Source: an uncultured Granulosicoccaceae bacterium
GTDB lineage: Bacteria; Pseudomonadota; Gammaproteobacteria; Granulosicoccales; Granulosicoccaceae
Direction: 5' to 3'
NCBI GenBank assembly: GCA_938041955.1
Contig: CALISD010000110.1
Location: 1 to 64,000 of the forward strand
DNA: 64,000 bases
The notes beneath the pieces were generated by a model. The model was not told the origin of the DNA, did no database searches, and saw only the letters and a program-made list of their open reading frames with translations. The stretch's first letter is position 1. Every line of letters begins with the position of its first letter. Position numbers and translations under genes: made by a program. Below are positions 1-8,736 of the stretch, piece after piece.

Positions 1-3
1 GCC

Positions 4-246
4 ATGTCTCTCTATATTATCGTCGGTGTTGTGATCGCGGGAATATTTTATAAGACCTATGAGCCAAACAAGCTGACATTACCGCTATGCCTTTTACTTG
101 GCGTACTAGGTGCTTTTGCTGGCCTCTGGATCTCGGACCTCGCTGACATTCACCTCATCGGAAACGTTATAGACAGCCTGATCTTTTCCTCTATCGGCAG
201 CGCACTACTGCTTGGGCTTGGTCTCTTGGTTCGGGGTCGTAATTAG
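4..246 (+). CDS. Small three-helix membrane protein, GlsB/YeaQ-like
   Basis: An 80-residue hydrophobic protein with three likely membrane helices (about residues 3-17, 26-45 and 55-76) and a short basic tail ending RGRN. The Gly-rich second helix (GVLGAFAGLWI) resembles the small GlsB/YeaQ/YmgE 'transglycosylase-associated' membrane proteins, but no catalytic signature is present and the function is unknown. The ATG lies three bases from the window edge, so the ribosome binding site cannot be checked. Ten bases separate it from the downstream hydrolase, so the two may be co-transcribed. Confidence 0.6.
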   Translation: MSLYIIVGVVIAGIFYKTYEPNKLTLPLCLLLGVLGAFAGLWISDLADIHLIGNVIDSLIFSSIGSALLLGLGLLVRGRN

Positions 247-255
247 ATATCACAC

Positions 256-1119
256 ATGACACACAAAATGAAAGCGCAAGACATTCACATTAGACTCGCC
301 GACTCACAAGTGGCGGCATTGCGTCTCCATACCGGCGCGCGCCACCGCATTCTTTGTGTGCACGGATGGCTAGACAACGCCAATAGTTTTTTTCCGTTAC
401 TTCCACTACTTAATGATGCAGAAATCATCGCCATCGACCTGCCTGGCCATGGCTACTCCGATCATCAAAAGTCAATCTACTCTGTCGCCGCAAGCTCACA
501 CACCGTGCTGGCAGTGGCAAAAGCACTTGGCTGGGACACCTTCACTCTTGTCGGGCATAGCCTGGGGGGCTGTATAGCACCATTTTCAACTGTGGCAGCG
601 CCACAGGCAATTGACAAATTAGTACTCATAGAAGCCGCCGGACCAAGATCAGAAACAGCGGATGAATTGCCTGAAAGACTAAAAAACTTTCACTGCGATA
701 TGAGTGCACCAAAGAAATACCAGTCTCGTTTATTTGACTCGATTGAACAGGCAATAGCATCACGGCTACGTGCGAATAAAATGACCCCGGAATCTGCACG
801 CTTAATCGTCGAGCGCCAACTCGAGGAAGTCCAGCAAACTTCAGGAAAAAAGTGGCAATGGCGATTCGATAAACAACTACGGATAACATCACCGAGTTAT
901 TTTACCGAAGAGCAAGTTCAATCAGTACTGGGGGCAATCTCATGCCCTACACTCTCCATACTGGCCGCCGATGGCTATTTGAATGATCGCCAGGAGACAA
1001 ACGAACGGCTGGATAAAATTCCAGACTGTGAAGTAGTCACTTTACCTGGCCACCATCACCTGCATCTGGATAACCCACAGCCTGTGGCTGACGAGATAAA
1101 TCGCTTCTTAAATAAATAG
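256..1119 (+). CDS. Alpha/beta hydrolase
   Basis: Cytoplasmic alpha/beta-hydrolase fold enzyme of 287 residues, with no signal peptide. The HGW oxyanion-loop motif lies near residue 36. The nucleophile elbow GHSLGG places the catalytic Ser near residue 102. A late Asp (AADGYLND) and a His in the LPGHHHLHLDNP segment complete the likely triad. The substrate cannot be named; the family covers esterases, lipases and C-C hydrolases. An in-frame ATG at 268 is an alternative start, and neither start has a clear Shine-Dalgarno. It converges on hexR. Confidence 0.85.
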   Translation: MTHKMKAQDIHIRLADSQVAALRLHTGARHRILCVHGWLDNANSFFPLLPLLNDAEIIAIDLPGHGYSDHQKSIYSVAASSHTVLAVAKALGWDTFTLVGHSLGGCIAPFSTVAAPQAIDKLVLIEAAGPRSETADELPERLKNFHCDMSAPKKYQSRLFDSIEQAIASRLRANKMTPESARLIVERQLEEVQQTSGKKWQWRFDKQLRITSPSYFTEEQVQSVLGAISCPTLSILAADGYLNDRQETNERLDKIPDCEVVTLPGHHHLHLDNPQPVADEINRFLNK

Positions 1120-1126
1120 CGAGTGA

Positions 1127-1145
1127 ACTGCAAACCCGTTGCAGT
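1127..1145. terminator. Short hairpin between converging genes
   Basis: Perfect 7-bp inverted repeat ACTGCAA/TTGCAGT with a 5-base loop, between the converging hydrolase and hexR stops. There is no T-tract on either side, so it is only a possible terminator or mRNA end structure. Confidence 0.3.
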
Positions 1146-1191
1146 AATCCTTATACAGGCACATTGCTTGATTCGATGCGTAGTTACTGAA

Positions 1192-2022
1192 CTACAAAAA
1201 CCTGTCTTCAATAGCGATGGTCGCGTGACTCAATCTTTCCATCATTTTCTGCCCGCCCTGAAGTGCCACCCCCACCGCCAGGATGTCCAGAACCACCATT
1301 TGCGCAAGCCGTGATTTCAGTGGAGAAAATACATCACTGTCTTCGGCGACATCAACATTCAAATTAACATCAGCTATTGAAGCAAGAGCCGACCCGGTCC
1401 TGGTGACCGACACCACCTTGGCCCCTGCTTGTTGCGCCAATGCTGCAGCGCCAAGCATGTCTCTATTGCGACCGGAGTAGGAAATTGCAATCGCAAGTGA
1501 ATTCTTGTCCAACAACGCAGCAGAGGCCAATTGAATATGCGGATCAGCATAAGAAATTGCGGGCTTACCCAGACGGAACAACTTAAGCTGCGCATCTTCT
1601 GCCACCACAGCAGAGCCACCTGACCCATAAAACTCTACTCTTTCAGCCTTACAGTAAAGCGCTATGGCTGCCTCTACCGCTGCAAAGTCCAGTTGATTTC
1701 GCATATCCTGCATAGATGCGATGGTCGAGTCAATTAGCTTCTCAGACAGTATCTGACTACTGTCATCGGATGCAACATCCCGGAAAAAGAACTTTTCCTG
1801 ACTGGCCATTGCACGCGCAAGCTTCAGCTTAAAGTCATGGTACCCACTGCAGCCGATCGCCTTGCAAAATCTAACGACAGTTGGCTCGCTCACTCCGCAC
1901 TTTTTAGCCAACGATTGAATCGAAGTCTGTACAACCTTATCAGGCTCATCAAGAACAAAGTCAGCGACTTTTTCCTCAGACTTGCTAAGCGTCGCTTTAG
2001 CAGAACGCACAGTACCCAGCAT
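1192..2022 (-). CDS. hexR: HexR-type regulator, RpiR family (HTH plus SIS)
   Basis: A 276-residue RpiR-family regulator. The N-terminal winged HTH contains VSEPTVVRFCKAIGCSGY (about residues 44-61), which closely follows HexR. The C-terminal half is a SIS sugar-phosphate binding domain (FYGSGGSAVVAEDA near residue 131). HexR proteins repress zwf, edd and eda and are released by 2-keto-3-deoxy-6-phosphogluconate. Here the gene is last in zwf-pgl-hexR: its ATG directly abuts the pgl stop (TGA-ATG), which suggests translational coupling. If it binds the two operators between zwf and edd, it autoregulates. The family call is strong; the ligand is taken from the family. Confidence 0.93.
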   Translation of the reverse strand: MLGTVRSAKATLSKSEEKVADFVLDEPDKVVQTSIQSLAKKCGVSEPTVVRFCKAIGCSGYHDFKLKLARAMASQEKFFFRDVASDDSSQILSEKLIDSTIASMQDMRNQLDFAAVEAAIALYCKAERVEFYGSGGSAVVAEDAQLKLFRLGKPAISYADPHIQLASAALLDKNSLAIAISYSGRNRDMLGAAALAQQAGAKVVSVTRTGSALASIADVNLNVDVAEDSDVFSPLKSRLAQMVVLDILAVGVALQGGQKMMERLSHATIAIEDRFL

Positions 2023-2727
2023 TCAGCTTGCCCAGTAAACTTGTAAACGCTCTTTAGCGGCGCTGGTAACAGAGGCGATAGGGAGCACAGCCCCATCGAC
2101 AACACGATTAAATAGTTCGAGCTTATTGTCGCCTGTCATATGTAAAACAAGCTGCCTGCAGTCAAGAAGAGCAGCAAGCGTTAACGTCATTCGTGCCTCG
2201 GTAAGGTGAACCGGATACATGGGCCAACTTTTGCGATGCGTCGTAAGATCAGATGCTTCATCCAAACCCTTCGTATTCGGGAACAAAGAGGCAGTATGCC
2301 CGTCATCCCCCATACCTAAAACAACAACATCAAACGGAAGAGAAAGCCCATTGAGCGTGTCTTCACAGAGACTCCAACCGTCGTCTGGAGTCTTTGCTTT
2401 ATTGTAAATCGGGACAAAGCTTGCAGCCGCCGCGGCATTAATCAATAAACTTTCTCGCACAAACTTTTCATTACTGAGCTTGTCATCAGGTGCCACCCAG
2501 CGTTCATCAGCAAGTGTCACCTTGACCTTGCTCCAGTTAATTTCATATTCGGATAGAGATTTAAAAAACGGTCCCGGGGTAGAACCACCTGAAACGACCA
2601 GTATCGCCTCCCCGCGTAGCTTTATCCCTTCTGCCAACCACGCGGCAACATCTGCAGCCAGTCGCTCAGCCAACACTTGCTTATTTTCCCCGACAACAAC
2701 TTCACCACTAAACGATTCACTAAACAT
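2023..2727 (-). CDS. pgl: 6-phosphogluconolactonase
   Basis: Hydrolyses 6-phosphogluconolactone to 6-phosphogluconate, the second step of the Entner-Doudoroff and oxidative pentose phosphate routes. Family landmarks are VSGGSTPGPFF near residue 48, LADERWV, and VVLGMGDDGHTASLFP. The frame opens further upstream (to 2823), but the ATG at 2727 is chosen because GAGGAG sits 7 bases before it and the product (234 residues) then matches the family length. It overlaps the zwf stop by 8 bases and abuts hexR, so the three genes form one operon. Confidence 0.94.
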   Translation of the reverse strand: MFSESFSGEVVVGENKQVLAERLAADVAAWLAEGIKLRGEAILVVSGGSTPGPFFKSLSEYEINWSKVKVTLADERWVAPDDKLSNEKFVRESLLINAAAAASFVPIYNKAKTPDDGWSLCEDTLNGLSLPFDVVVLGMGDDGHTASLFPNTKGLDEASDLTTHRKSWPMYPVHLTEARMTLTLAALLDCRQLVLHMTGDNKLELFNRVVDGAVLPIASVTSAAKERLQVYWAS

Positions 2728-4195
2728 CAGGATGCTCCTCAGCCCAACCACACTCATCTCTGGCGATGAGTGCTGAAGCCGCAGCAGGCCCCCACGTGCC
2801 AGCGGAATACATTTGCGAAGCAACGGAGTAGTCCTCCCAGCCCGCTATAATCGGATCAATCCATTTCCACGCAGCGGCAACTTCATCACGGTGATTAAAC
2901 AAAGCCTGATGACCACGAATCATGTCTGACAAAAGTCTTTCGTAGGCGATCATCTGGCGCTTTTTAAACGCCTGGTCAAAATCTAAATCTAGATTCACCG
3001 GCAGCAAACGCATTGCATCACCTCGGCCTTTGGCAAAAATTTGCAGCTTAATCATCTCTTCTGGCTGCAAGCGAATTATCAAGCGATTAGTAGAGTCCGG
3101 CATTTCAAAAATTGAATGCGGCACGGAGCGGAAATTAATAATTATCTCAGTCCGTTTCTCCGGCATTGACTTACCCGTTCTAAGAAAAAACGGAACACCC
3201 TTCCAGCGCCATGAGTCTATTTCTGCCTTTATTGCCACATAAGTTTCAGTATTGCTGCCAGGTGGTACTCCGTCAGCATCGCGGTAAGCGACCACCGGCT
3301 CGCCGTTGAGTACCCCGGCCTTATATTGCCCACGCACAGTGTATTTAGTAACGTCTTTACCAGTGATTGGTTTCAGCGCGCGCAGCACTTTTATTTTTTC
3401 ATCTCTGATGCAGTCTGAGTCAATGCTTATGGGTGGCTCCATGGCGAGAATCACTAACAATTGCAACAGATGATTTTGCACCATGTCTCTGAGTGCACCT
3501 GTTTGATCGTAGTATCCCGCACGACCTTCAACCCCAAGGCTTTCGGCAATAGTGATCTGCACATCTCTAATATGTTCACGACGCCATAACGGCTCAAACA
3601 GCGAGTTCCCAAACCTCAAGGCCATTAAGTTTTGAACCGTCTCCTTGCCCAGGTAATGGTCAATTCTGTAGATCTGTTTTTCTGTAAAAACCTCCGCCAA
3701 TTCATCGTTTATTTGTAGCGCACTTTCTAAATCACGACCCAGTGGTTTTTCCAGCGCAACCCGGCTCAGCGGAGACACCAGTCCAGCCTCGTGCACACCA
3801 TGGCAAATCCGCCGAAATAGCCCGGGGGCTGTGGAGAGGTAAAACACTCGCACCCGATCCGGATGAGCGCTGAGCACATCGCTGAGCTTTTGGTAATCGT
3901 CCTGAACAGTAATATCTACCTTCAGGTACTCAACACGCTGGCAAAAAGTCTCCCAGGTAGACTGATGGAATTCCTCTTCGTTGATGTGCCGCCTGGCGGC
4001 CTCTTCCATCATTGCAATGAATTCCTGCGACGACAGCTCGCTACGCGCTACACAGATAATTCTGCCCTGATCCGGAAGCTGACCTTCGTGATGGCGAAAA
4101 TAAAGAGCCGGTAACAACTTACGCAACGCCAGGTCACCGGTACCACCAAAAAGCACCAAATCAAAAGGCGGCAGCTGGGCATCGGTTGGGTTCAT
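2720..4195 (-). CDS. zwf: Glucose-6-phosphate dehydrogenase
   Basis: A 491-residue NADP-dependent dehydrogenase oxidising glucose 6-phosphate to 6-phosphogluconolactone. The N-terminal Rossmann motif is LFGGTGDLALRKLLPAL. The substrate-binding and catalytic signature RIDHYLGKETVQNL is intact, and the length is normal. It is the first gene of zwf-pgl-hexR and is divergent from edd-eda across a 219-bp region with two HexR-type operators, the proximal one about 54 bp upstream of the zwf ATG. Expression is therefore expected to follow the pathway intermediate KDPG. Confidence 0.97.
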   Translation of the reverse strand: MNPTDAQLPPFDLVLFGGTGDLALRKLLPALYFRHHEGQLPDQGRIICVARSELSSQEFIAMMEEAARRHINEEEFHQSTWETFCQRVEYLKVDITVQDDYQKLSDVLSAHPDRVRVFYLSTAPGLFRRICHGVHEAGLVSPLSRVALEKPLGRDLESALQINDELAEVFTEKQIYRIDHYLGKETVQNLMALRFGNSLFEPLWRREHIRDVQITIAESLGVEGRAGYYDQTGALRDMVQNHLLQLLVILAMEPPISIDSDCIRDEKIKVLRALKPITGKDVTKYTVRGQYKAGVLNGEPVVAYRDADGVPPGSNTETYVAIKAEIDSWRWKGVPFFLRTGKSMPEKRTEIIINFRSVPHSIFEMPDSTNRLIIRLQPEEMIKLQIFAKGRGDAMRLLPVNLDLDFDQAFKKRQMIAYERLLSDMIRGHQALFNHRDEVAAAWKWIDPIIAGWEDYSVASQMYSAGTWGPAAASALIARDECGWAEEHPDV

Positions 4196-4248
4196 ACAGA
4201 TTATCCGAGGTTGATCGAGGCCATCAGGATTGATAACCTACATTATTT

Positions 4249-4263
4249 CGTAATAATACTACA
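4249..4263 (-). promoter_or_regulatory. HexR-type operator, zwf side
   Basis: On the minus strand this reads TGTAGTATTATTACG, differing by one base from the site at 4382-4396. It fits the known HexR consensus (TGTARTnnnnnTTACA-like palindrome) and lies about 54 bp upstream of zwf, where a repressor would cover the promoter. The assignment rests on the match and on hexR being in the operon. Confidence 0.75.
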
Positions 4264-4381
4264 TAATAGTTTCAACACTCTATACATTTACGGCACGTTA
4301 ATTTATTGTCTCGCACTACATTAAGGAGGAACTCTGCCGCAAAGACAGTAATCCTCTTTTACACTTGATTCAGAACATTTA

Positions 4382-4396
4382 TGTAGTATTATTACA
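4382..4396 (+). promoter_or_regulatory. HexR-type operator, edd side
   Basis: TGTAGTATTATTACA, an imperfect palindrome matching the HexR consensus, ends 18 bases before the edd ATG. It is an inverted copy of the zwf-side site (14 of 15 bases identical). It sits so close to edd that a bound repressor would block initiation or early elongation. Confidence 0.8.
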
Positions 4397-4414
4397 CCAC
4401 CTTGGATTGCTGCC

Positions 4415-6256
4415 ATGACCAAAACACACAAAACCCTGCAATCCGTTACAGAGAGAATTAACGCTCGCAGCCAGCCCTACCGATCAGATTACCTAGATCG
4501 TCTGCAGCGCACCAAACAGAATCAGCCGCGCCGTGCACAGCTCTCCTGCACGAACTTTGCTCATGCGGTCGCGGCTGCTTCTTCTAATGAAAAACTCACA
4601 CTTCACCTCGAAAGATCGATCAATCTCGGCATCGTCTCAGCCTACAATGACATACTGTCGGCACATCAACCGTTCGATAGATTTCCGGAAATTATCAAGC
4701 AAACTGCCCGGGAACACGGAGCCACCGCTCAGTTTGCAGGTGGTGTACCTGCGATGTGCGATGGAGTCACGCAGGGTAGATCCGGCATGGAGCTGTCGTT
4801 ATTCAGCCGCGATGTCATAGCTCAGGCAACCGCTGTTGCTCTGTCACATGACACCTTTGATTCCATCGTCTGCCTGGGCACTTGCGATAAAATTGTACCC
4901 GGACTACTCATGGGTACACTCGCCTTTGGTCATTTGCCGACGGTTTTTATTCCCGCCGGACCGATGACATCGGGCATACCCAACTCTGAAAAAGCCATCG
5001 CACGACAAAAGTTTGCCCAGGGCCTGATCACGCGCAAAAAATTAATGGAATCAGAGTGCGCCTCTTACCACGGACCGGGCACATGTACTTTTTATGGCAC
5101 AGCCAACAGTAATCAAATGTTGCTGGAAGTGATGGGCCTGCAATTGCCTGGCAGTGGTTTCATCAACCCCGGCCAGGAAATACGCGATGCTGTGACTCGT
5201 GAGTCTACGCTCAGGGCCATTGATATCAGCGCGACAGCAAAAAACTACACCCCCATCGGCGAGTTGGTTGATGCAAAAACCATCTGCAACGCTATTGTCG
5301 GATTACTCGCGACCGGGGGCTCCAGCAACCACACCATTCACCTTATTGCCATAGCTCGCTGTGCCGGCTTAATTGTAGATTGGAGCGATTTCAGCGACCT
5401 ATCTTCCATCGTACCTACACTGACTCAAATTTATCCGAACGGCTCGGCCGACGTAAATCAATTCCATGCGGCAGGCGGCATGGCACTGGTAATCTCACAA
5501 CTACTTGCCAGCGGCCTGCTACACGATGATGTGAAAACTATTCTTGGTGACGGCTTACATCAATGCAGCTGCGACCCGGTTTTGAGCAAAGGCAAAATTG
5601 ACTGGATACCAGCGGCAAGTGAAAGCGCCAATAGCGAAATAATTTCGAACGTTGGACAACCTTTTGACAGCACCGGCGGCTTAGCTCTACTGACAGGCAA
5701 TATTGGCAGAGCCATTATAAAGACCTCCGCAGTGGACCCCAAACACTACAATGTAGAGGCACCGGCAAAGGTATTTCAAAGTCAAAAAGAATTTTTGCAA
5801 GCCTTTGATGACGACCAACTCAACACAGACTTCGTGGCCGTATTAATCAATCAGGGACCACAAGCGAACGGCATGCCTGAACTGCACAAACTCACTCCCG
5901 CACTGGGAGTATTACAGGACAAAGGCTATCGTGTGGCCTTGGTCACAGATGGACGTATGTCAGGGGCATCCGGCAAAGTACCCGCCGCCATTCATGTCAC
6001 CCCTGAATGCTCAAGAGGTGGCAAACTAGGCCACATACAAGACGGGGATATTATCCGTCTACAAGCAACATCAGGCACACTTGAAGTACTGATTGACGAG
6101 TCAGAATGGAAGCAGAGAGAACACATACAAGCCTCTTTTCAAGACACACAAACAGATGGGCGCTTATTATTCAGCAACATGAGAGCATCTGTCAGCAGTG
6201 CTGAAACCGGCGCACTCACCTTATTCGATCCAACTATCCAGCCCAACGAAACCTGA
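4415..6256 (+). CDS. edd: 6-phosphogluconate dehydratase
   Basis: IlvD/Edd-family [4Fe-4S] dehydratase of 613 residues converting 6-phosphogluconate to KDPG. Cluster and active-site segments are visible: VPAMCDGVTQGRSGMEL, CLGTCDKIVPG, YHGPGTCTFYGTANSNQ and the C-terminal VTDGRMSGASGKVPAAIHV. The start aligns with other Edd N-termini (Arg-rich, YLDRL, QLSC.NFAHA), although no strong Shine-Dalgarno precedes it and the HexR operator lies only 18 bases upstream. It is followed after 3 bases by eda. Confidence 0.96.
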   Translation: MTKTHKTLQSVTERINARSQPYRSDYLDRLQRTKQNQPRRAQLSCTNFAHAVAAASSNEKLTLHLERSINLGIVSAYNDILSAHQPFDRFPEIIKQTAREHGATAQFAGGVPAMCDGVTQGRSGMELSLFSRDVIAQATAVALSHDTFDSIVCLGTCDKIVPGLLMGTLAFGHLPTVFIPAGPMTSGIPNSEKAIARQKFAQGLITRKKLMESECASYHGPGTCTFYGTANSNQMLLEVMGLQLPGSGFINPGQEIRDAVTRESTLRAIDISATAKNYTPIGELVDAKTICNAIVGLLATGGSSNHTIHLIAIARCAGLIVDWSDFSDLSSIVPTLTQIYPNGSADVNQFHAAGGMALVISQLLASGLLHDDVKTILGDGLHQCSCDPVLSKGKIDWIPAASESANSEIISNVGQPFDSTGGLALLTGNIGRAIIKTSAVDPKHYNVEAPAKVFQSQKEFLQAFDDDQLNTDFVAVLINQGPQANGMPELHKLTPALGVLQDKGYRVALVTDGRMSGASGKVPAAIHVTPECSRGGKLGHIQDGDIIRLQATSGTLEVLIDESEWKQREHIQASFQDTQTDGRLLFSNMRASVSSAETGALTLFDPTIQPNET

Positions 6257-6259
6257 TCC

Positions 6260-6874
6260 ATGAAAATTCGCGAACTACTCAATCAATCGAAGATTATTCC
6301 CGTGCTTGAACTGGATGATGTGGCCACTGCCCCTGATCTTGCGAAAGCCCTTTGCGATGGTGGCGCAACGGTACTGGAGATCACCTTGCGAACACCCGCA
6401 GCATTTGATGTGATGGCAGCCATTAAAAAAAGCGTTCCCAATGCAATTGTCGGTGCAGGCACTGTAAACACAGAAGCGCAGATTGAACGCTGCAAATCAT
6501 TGAATCTCGATTTTATGGTCAGCCCCGGATTACACTCACCACTATTAAAAGCAGCACTTGCCTCTGGAATACCCTACTTACCCGGTGTTTCGACCGCCAG
6601 TGAAGTACTGGCCGCATCGTATGCAGGGCTAGATACCTTAAAGTTTTTTCCAGCAGTAGCAGCTGGAGGCATTACGATGTTAAAAGCGCTGCACGGCCCT
6701 TATGGTGATATTAAATTCTGCCCGACCGGCGGCATCAATTCAGACAACTGTGAAGAGTTTTTAAACCTTAAAAACGTTATTTGCGTAGGGGGCTCATGGA
6801 TTGCTCCAAAGGCGCTAATTCAAGCACAAGCCTGGGACGACATCACCGCGCTTGCAAAATCAGCCAGTCTATAA
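6260..6874 (+). CDS. eda: KDPG aldolase (2-dehydro-3-deoxy-phosphogluconate aldolase)
   Basis: A 204-residue class I aldolase splitting KDPG into pyruvate and glyceraldehyde 3-phosphate. The catalytic Glu lies in VLEITLRTPAA, the Schiff-base Lys in LKFFPA, and the phosphate-binding segments are PTGGI and VGGSW. It starts 3 bases after the edd stop and completes the Entner-Doudoroff pathway encoded by this divergent locus. KDPG, its substrate, is the expected HexR inducer, so the enzyme would also tune the signal. Confidence 0.96.
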   Translation: MKIRELLNQSKIIPVLELDDVATAPDLAKALCDGGATVLEITLRTPAAFDVMAAIKKSVPNAIVGAGTVNTEAQIERCKSLNLDFMVSPGLHSPLLKAALASGIPYLPGVSTASEVLAASYAGLDTLKFFPAVAAGGITMLKALHGPYGDIKFCPTGGINSDNCEEFLNLKNVICVGGSWIAPKALIQAQAWDDITALAKSASL

Positions 6875-6907
6875 CGGGTTGCTATAAACGAAATTTTCGA
6901 CTGCACG

Positions 6908-7150
6908 CTATGATCTATTTCCGAACTTCGCATTACGCAGCTTAAAAACCAAACGCGTTGACACCATCAACGTTGCGACAATGCTGGCACCGATGACCAG
7001 CAAAGTCAGTAACGACAACGCATGTGTGACTTTCAGGCAGCTTCGCATCAGCACACGAGTAGCAATCGCAGGTTTTATACGCCTGCGCAGCAGTTTACGC
7101 CAGGCACGCGCAGAAACACGAATCTGCCGTTTTATTTCTACCACCGCCAT
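6908..7150 (-). CDS. Possible small basic membrane protein
   Basis: An 80-residue frame with a very basic N-terminal half (RQIRVSARAWRKLLRRRIK) and one strong membrane segment (about residues 46-66, LSLLTLLVIGASIVATLMV). AAGG lies 9 bases before the ATG. No family is recognised. It occupies the otherwise empty gap between eda and the next gene. The plus-strand frame over the same bases looks like a shadow. Could be spurious. Confidence 0.35.
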   Translation of the reverse strand: MAVVEIKRQIRVSARAWRKLLRRRIKPAIATRVLMRSCLKVTHALSLLTLLVIGASIVATLMVSTRLVFKLRNAKFGNRS

Positions 7151-7325
7151 AATTTGCAGCCTTGCATTCTTAAGTGATGCAATCAGTTATTGCCTGTTAG
7201 TCGAATCAGCCCGGCCAAGTGATCGGCCCGCGCCCTTATTTCTGAAGCATTTTCACCTCGAAGCAGCCACCAGTCAGCTTTAATCGCTTAAAAATTGTAA
7301 ATAATTCAAAGATTTCAATGGAAAT

Positions 7326-7715
7326 ATGAAAGATTTGCACTATAGCTTCGACAAAGGATTCGATATTTGGGGAAAGATTGTACATACAGGGACACCCGGA
7401 ACCGGCACTGGATTCAATATAATGACAACAACATCAGCGTTATCCGAGGCACAAACTACCTGTGACGGCTTACAGCGTCTTATTCAAAGAATAAACGAAG
7501 CGGCAGTTGATATAGACAAAGGTGGCGGCAGTAGTTACGAAATACTGGCGCTCATAGCAAGCGCTAATACCTGCGTCGTGAACCTCGGGACACAGTTAAC
7601 TATTCTTGAATCAGACGGCCACGACAATTCCAACGTGCATCCGATTAAGAGAGACACTCAAATACACGAGCAGAACCCGGACAACGACAACAACGTGAAA
7701 ATCGCCAAGCAATAA
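7326..7715 (+). CDS. Hypothetical soluble protein
   Basis: A 129-residue frame with no recognised domain. From the internal ATG at 7422 the protein starts MTTTSALSEAQTTCDGLQ and is mainly helical with two Cys, ending in a polar Asp/Asn/Lys-rich tail. The first 32 residues look less protein-like, so 7422 may be the true start. The start at 7326 has GGAA four bases before it. It stands alone between eda and the converging M48 operon. Function unknown. Confidence 0.45.
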   Translation: MKDLHYSFDKGFDIWGKIVHTGTPGTGTGFNIMTTTSALSEAQTTCDGLQRLIQRINEAAVDIDKGGGSSYEILALIASANTCVVNLGTQLTILESDGHDNSNVHPIKRDTQIHEQNPDNDNNVKIAKQ

Positions 7716-7868
7716 AACAGCTGTTATTCACGAAATTTAATCATGGCTATAGGATGCCGACGCGTGAGCTAGTGGCAAGCCCTGCTCTACACTTAATTTT
7801 TAATCAGCATAAGATTAAACTGCGAGATCCATCCGTTAAAAGTAAGACGGTCTAATTCAAGTAGCCAT

Positions 7869-8729
7869 TTAACGCAACCAGCTCGAATATTTATCCGGCA
7901 ACGGGGTAGTCTCCCCCTCCAATAGCCACTGGCGCTCTAATGCCAGGTCTTCTATCCGTTGAATACGCTGCTCATCAAGTGGATGGGTAGACAAAAACTT
8001 ATCAAACTGACCTTCTTCCTCATCACGCTGCTGCATGAACAAGATAAACAGAGCGGACGCACCCGCAACATGGCCGTACATTCTATTCACGGCAGCAAGA
8101 GCTGATCGGTCTGCCTGTGTTTCCATATTTCTGGAAAAACGGGTAGACGTAAGTGTGGTTGCCAAACCGAATAATTGATTTTTTTGTGACATACCCAATA
8201 GGGACGTACCTGCAGCCAACGCCAAACCACCTCCAATTCCTTTTGCTGTGTGACGTAACGACACGTGTGAGAATTCATGCGCCATCAACATCGACAACGC
8301 ATTCTCGTGCGGCAATAGGCTCAACAGACCTCTGAAAAAATACACATGCCCACCTATGGTGGCATAAGCATTGACCAGATCATCATCGCTGTAATGCAGA
8401 GTGATCGGCATGGATGCTTCGAGTTCCATCGCACTGGCAACACGATCAGCCACCGATTGAAGGTATTCCTGTAATTCCGGATGAGTTATTGTCTGAGCAA
8501 ACGGAGATTCCTGCCCGGCATCGACGGATGCACTGTCGATACGATCTGCAAGCCAAAGCTCATACTTAAATGGAATAAGACCACCCAGCGTACCACCAGC
8601 CGAATTAAGTAAAAAACCCAAAGTAATGATCGCCAGCAACGCCATCACGCTAAGCCTTAAAAACTCACGTAGTGGATGACGGCCCGGAGTGTTGATGCCA
8701 TCTGGTGGTATACGATCCTGATATTGCAT
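7869..8729 (-). CDS. M48-family membrane-anchored metalloprotease
   Basis: A 286-residue zinc metallopeptidase. One membrane helix (about residues 26-46) is followed by a likely periplasmic M48 domain with the HEFSH motif (HExxH) at about residues 151-155 and a downstream Glu ligand in the NMETQADRSAL helix. This is the Oma1/BepA/LoiP-like layout without TPR repeats. These proteases usually act on misfolded envelope proteins. It starts 7 bases after the second YbjQ-like gene, so the three genes form an operon, and it converges on the hypothetical gene upstream. Confidence 0.85.
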   Translation of the reverse strand: MQYQDRIPPDGINTPGRHPLREFLRLSVMALLAIITLGFLLNSAGGTLGGLIPFKYELWLADRIDSASVDAGQESPFAQTITHPELQEYLQSVADRVASAMELEASMPITLHYSDDDLVNAYATIGGHVYFFRGLLSLLPHENALSMLMAHEFSHVSLRHTAKGIGGGLALAAGTSLLGMSQKNQLFGLATTLTSTRFSRNMETQADRSALAAVNRMYGHVAGASALFILFMQQRDEEEGQFDKFLSTHPLDEQRIQRIEDLALERQWLLEGETTPLPDKYSSWLR

Positions 8730-8736
8730 GTTGCCC

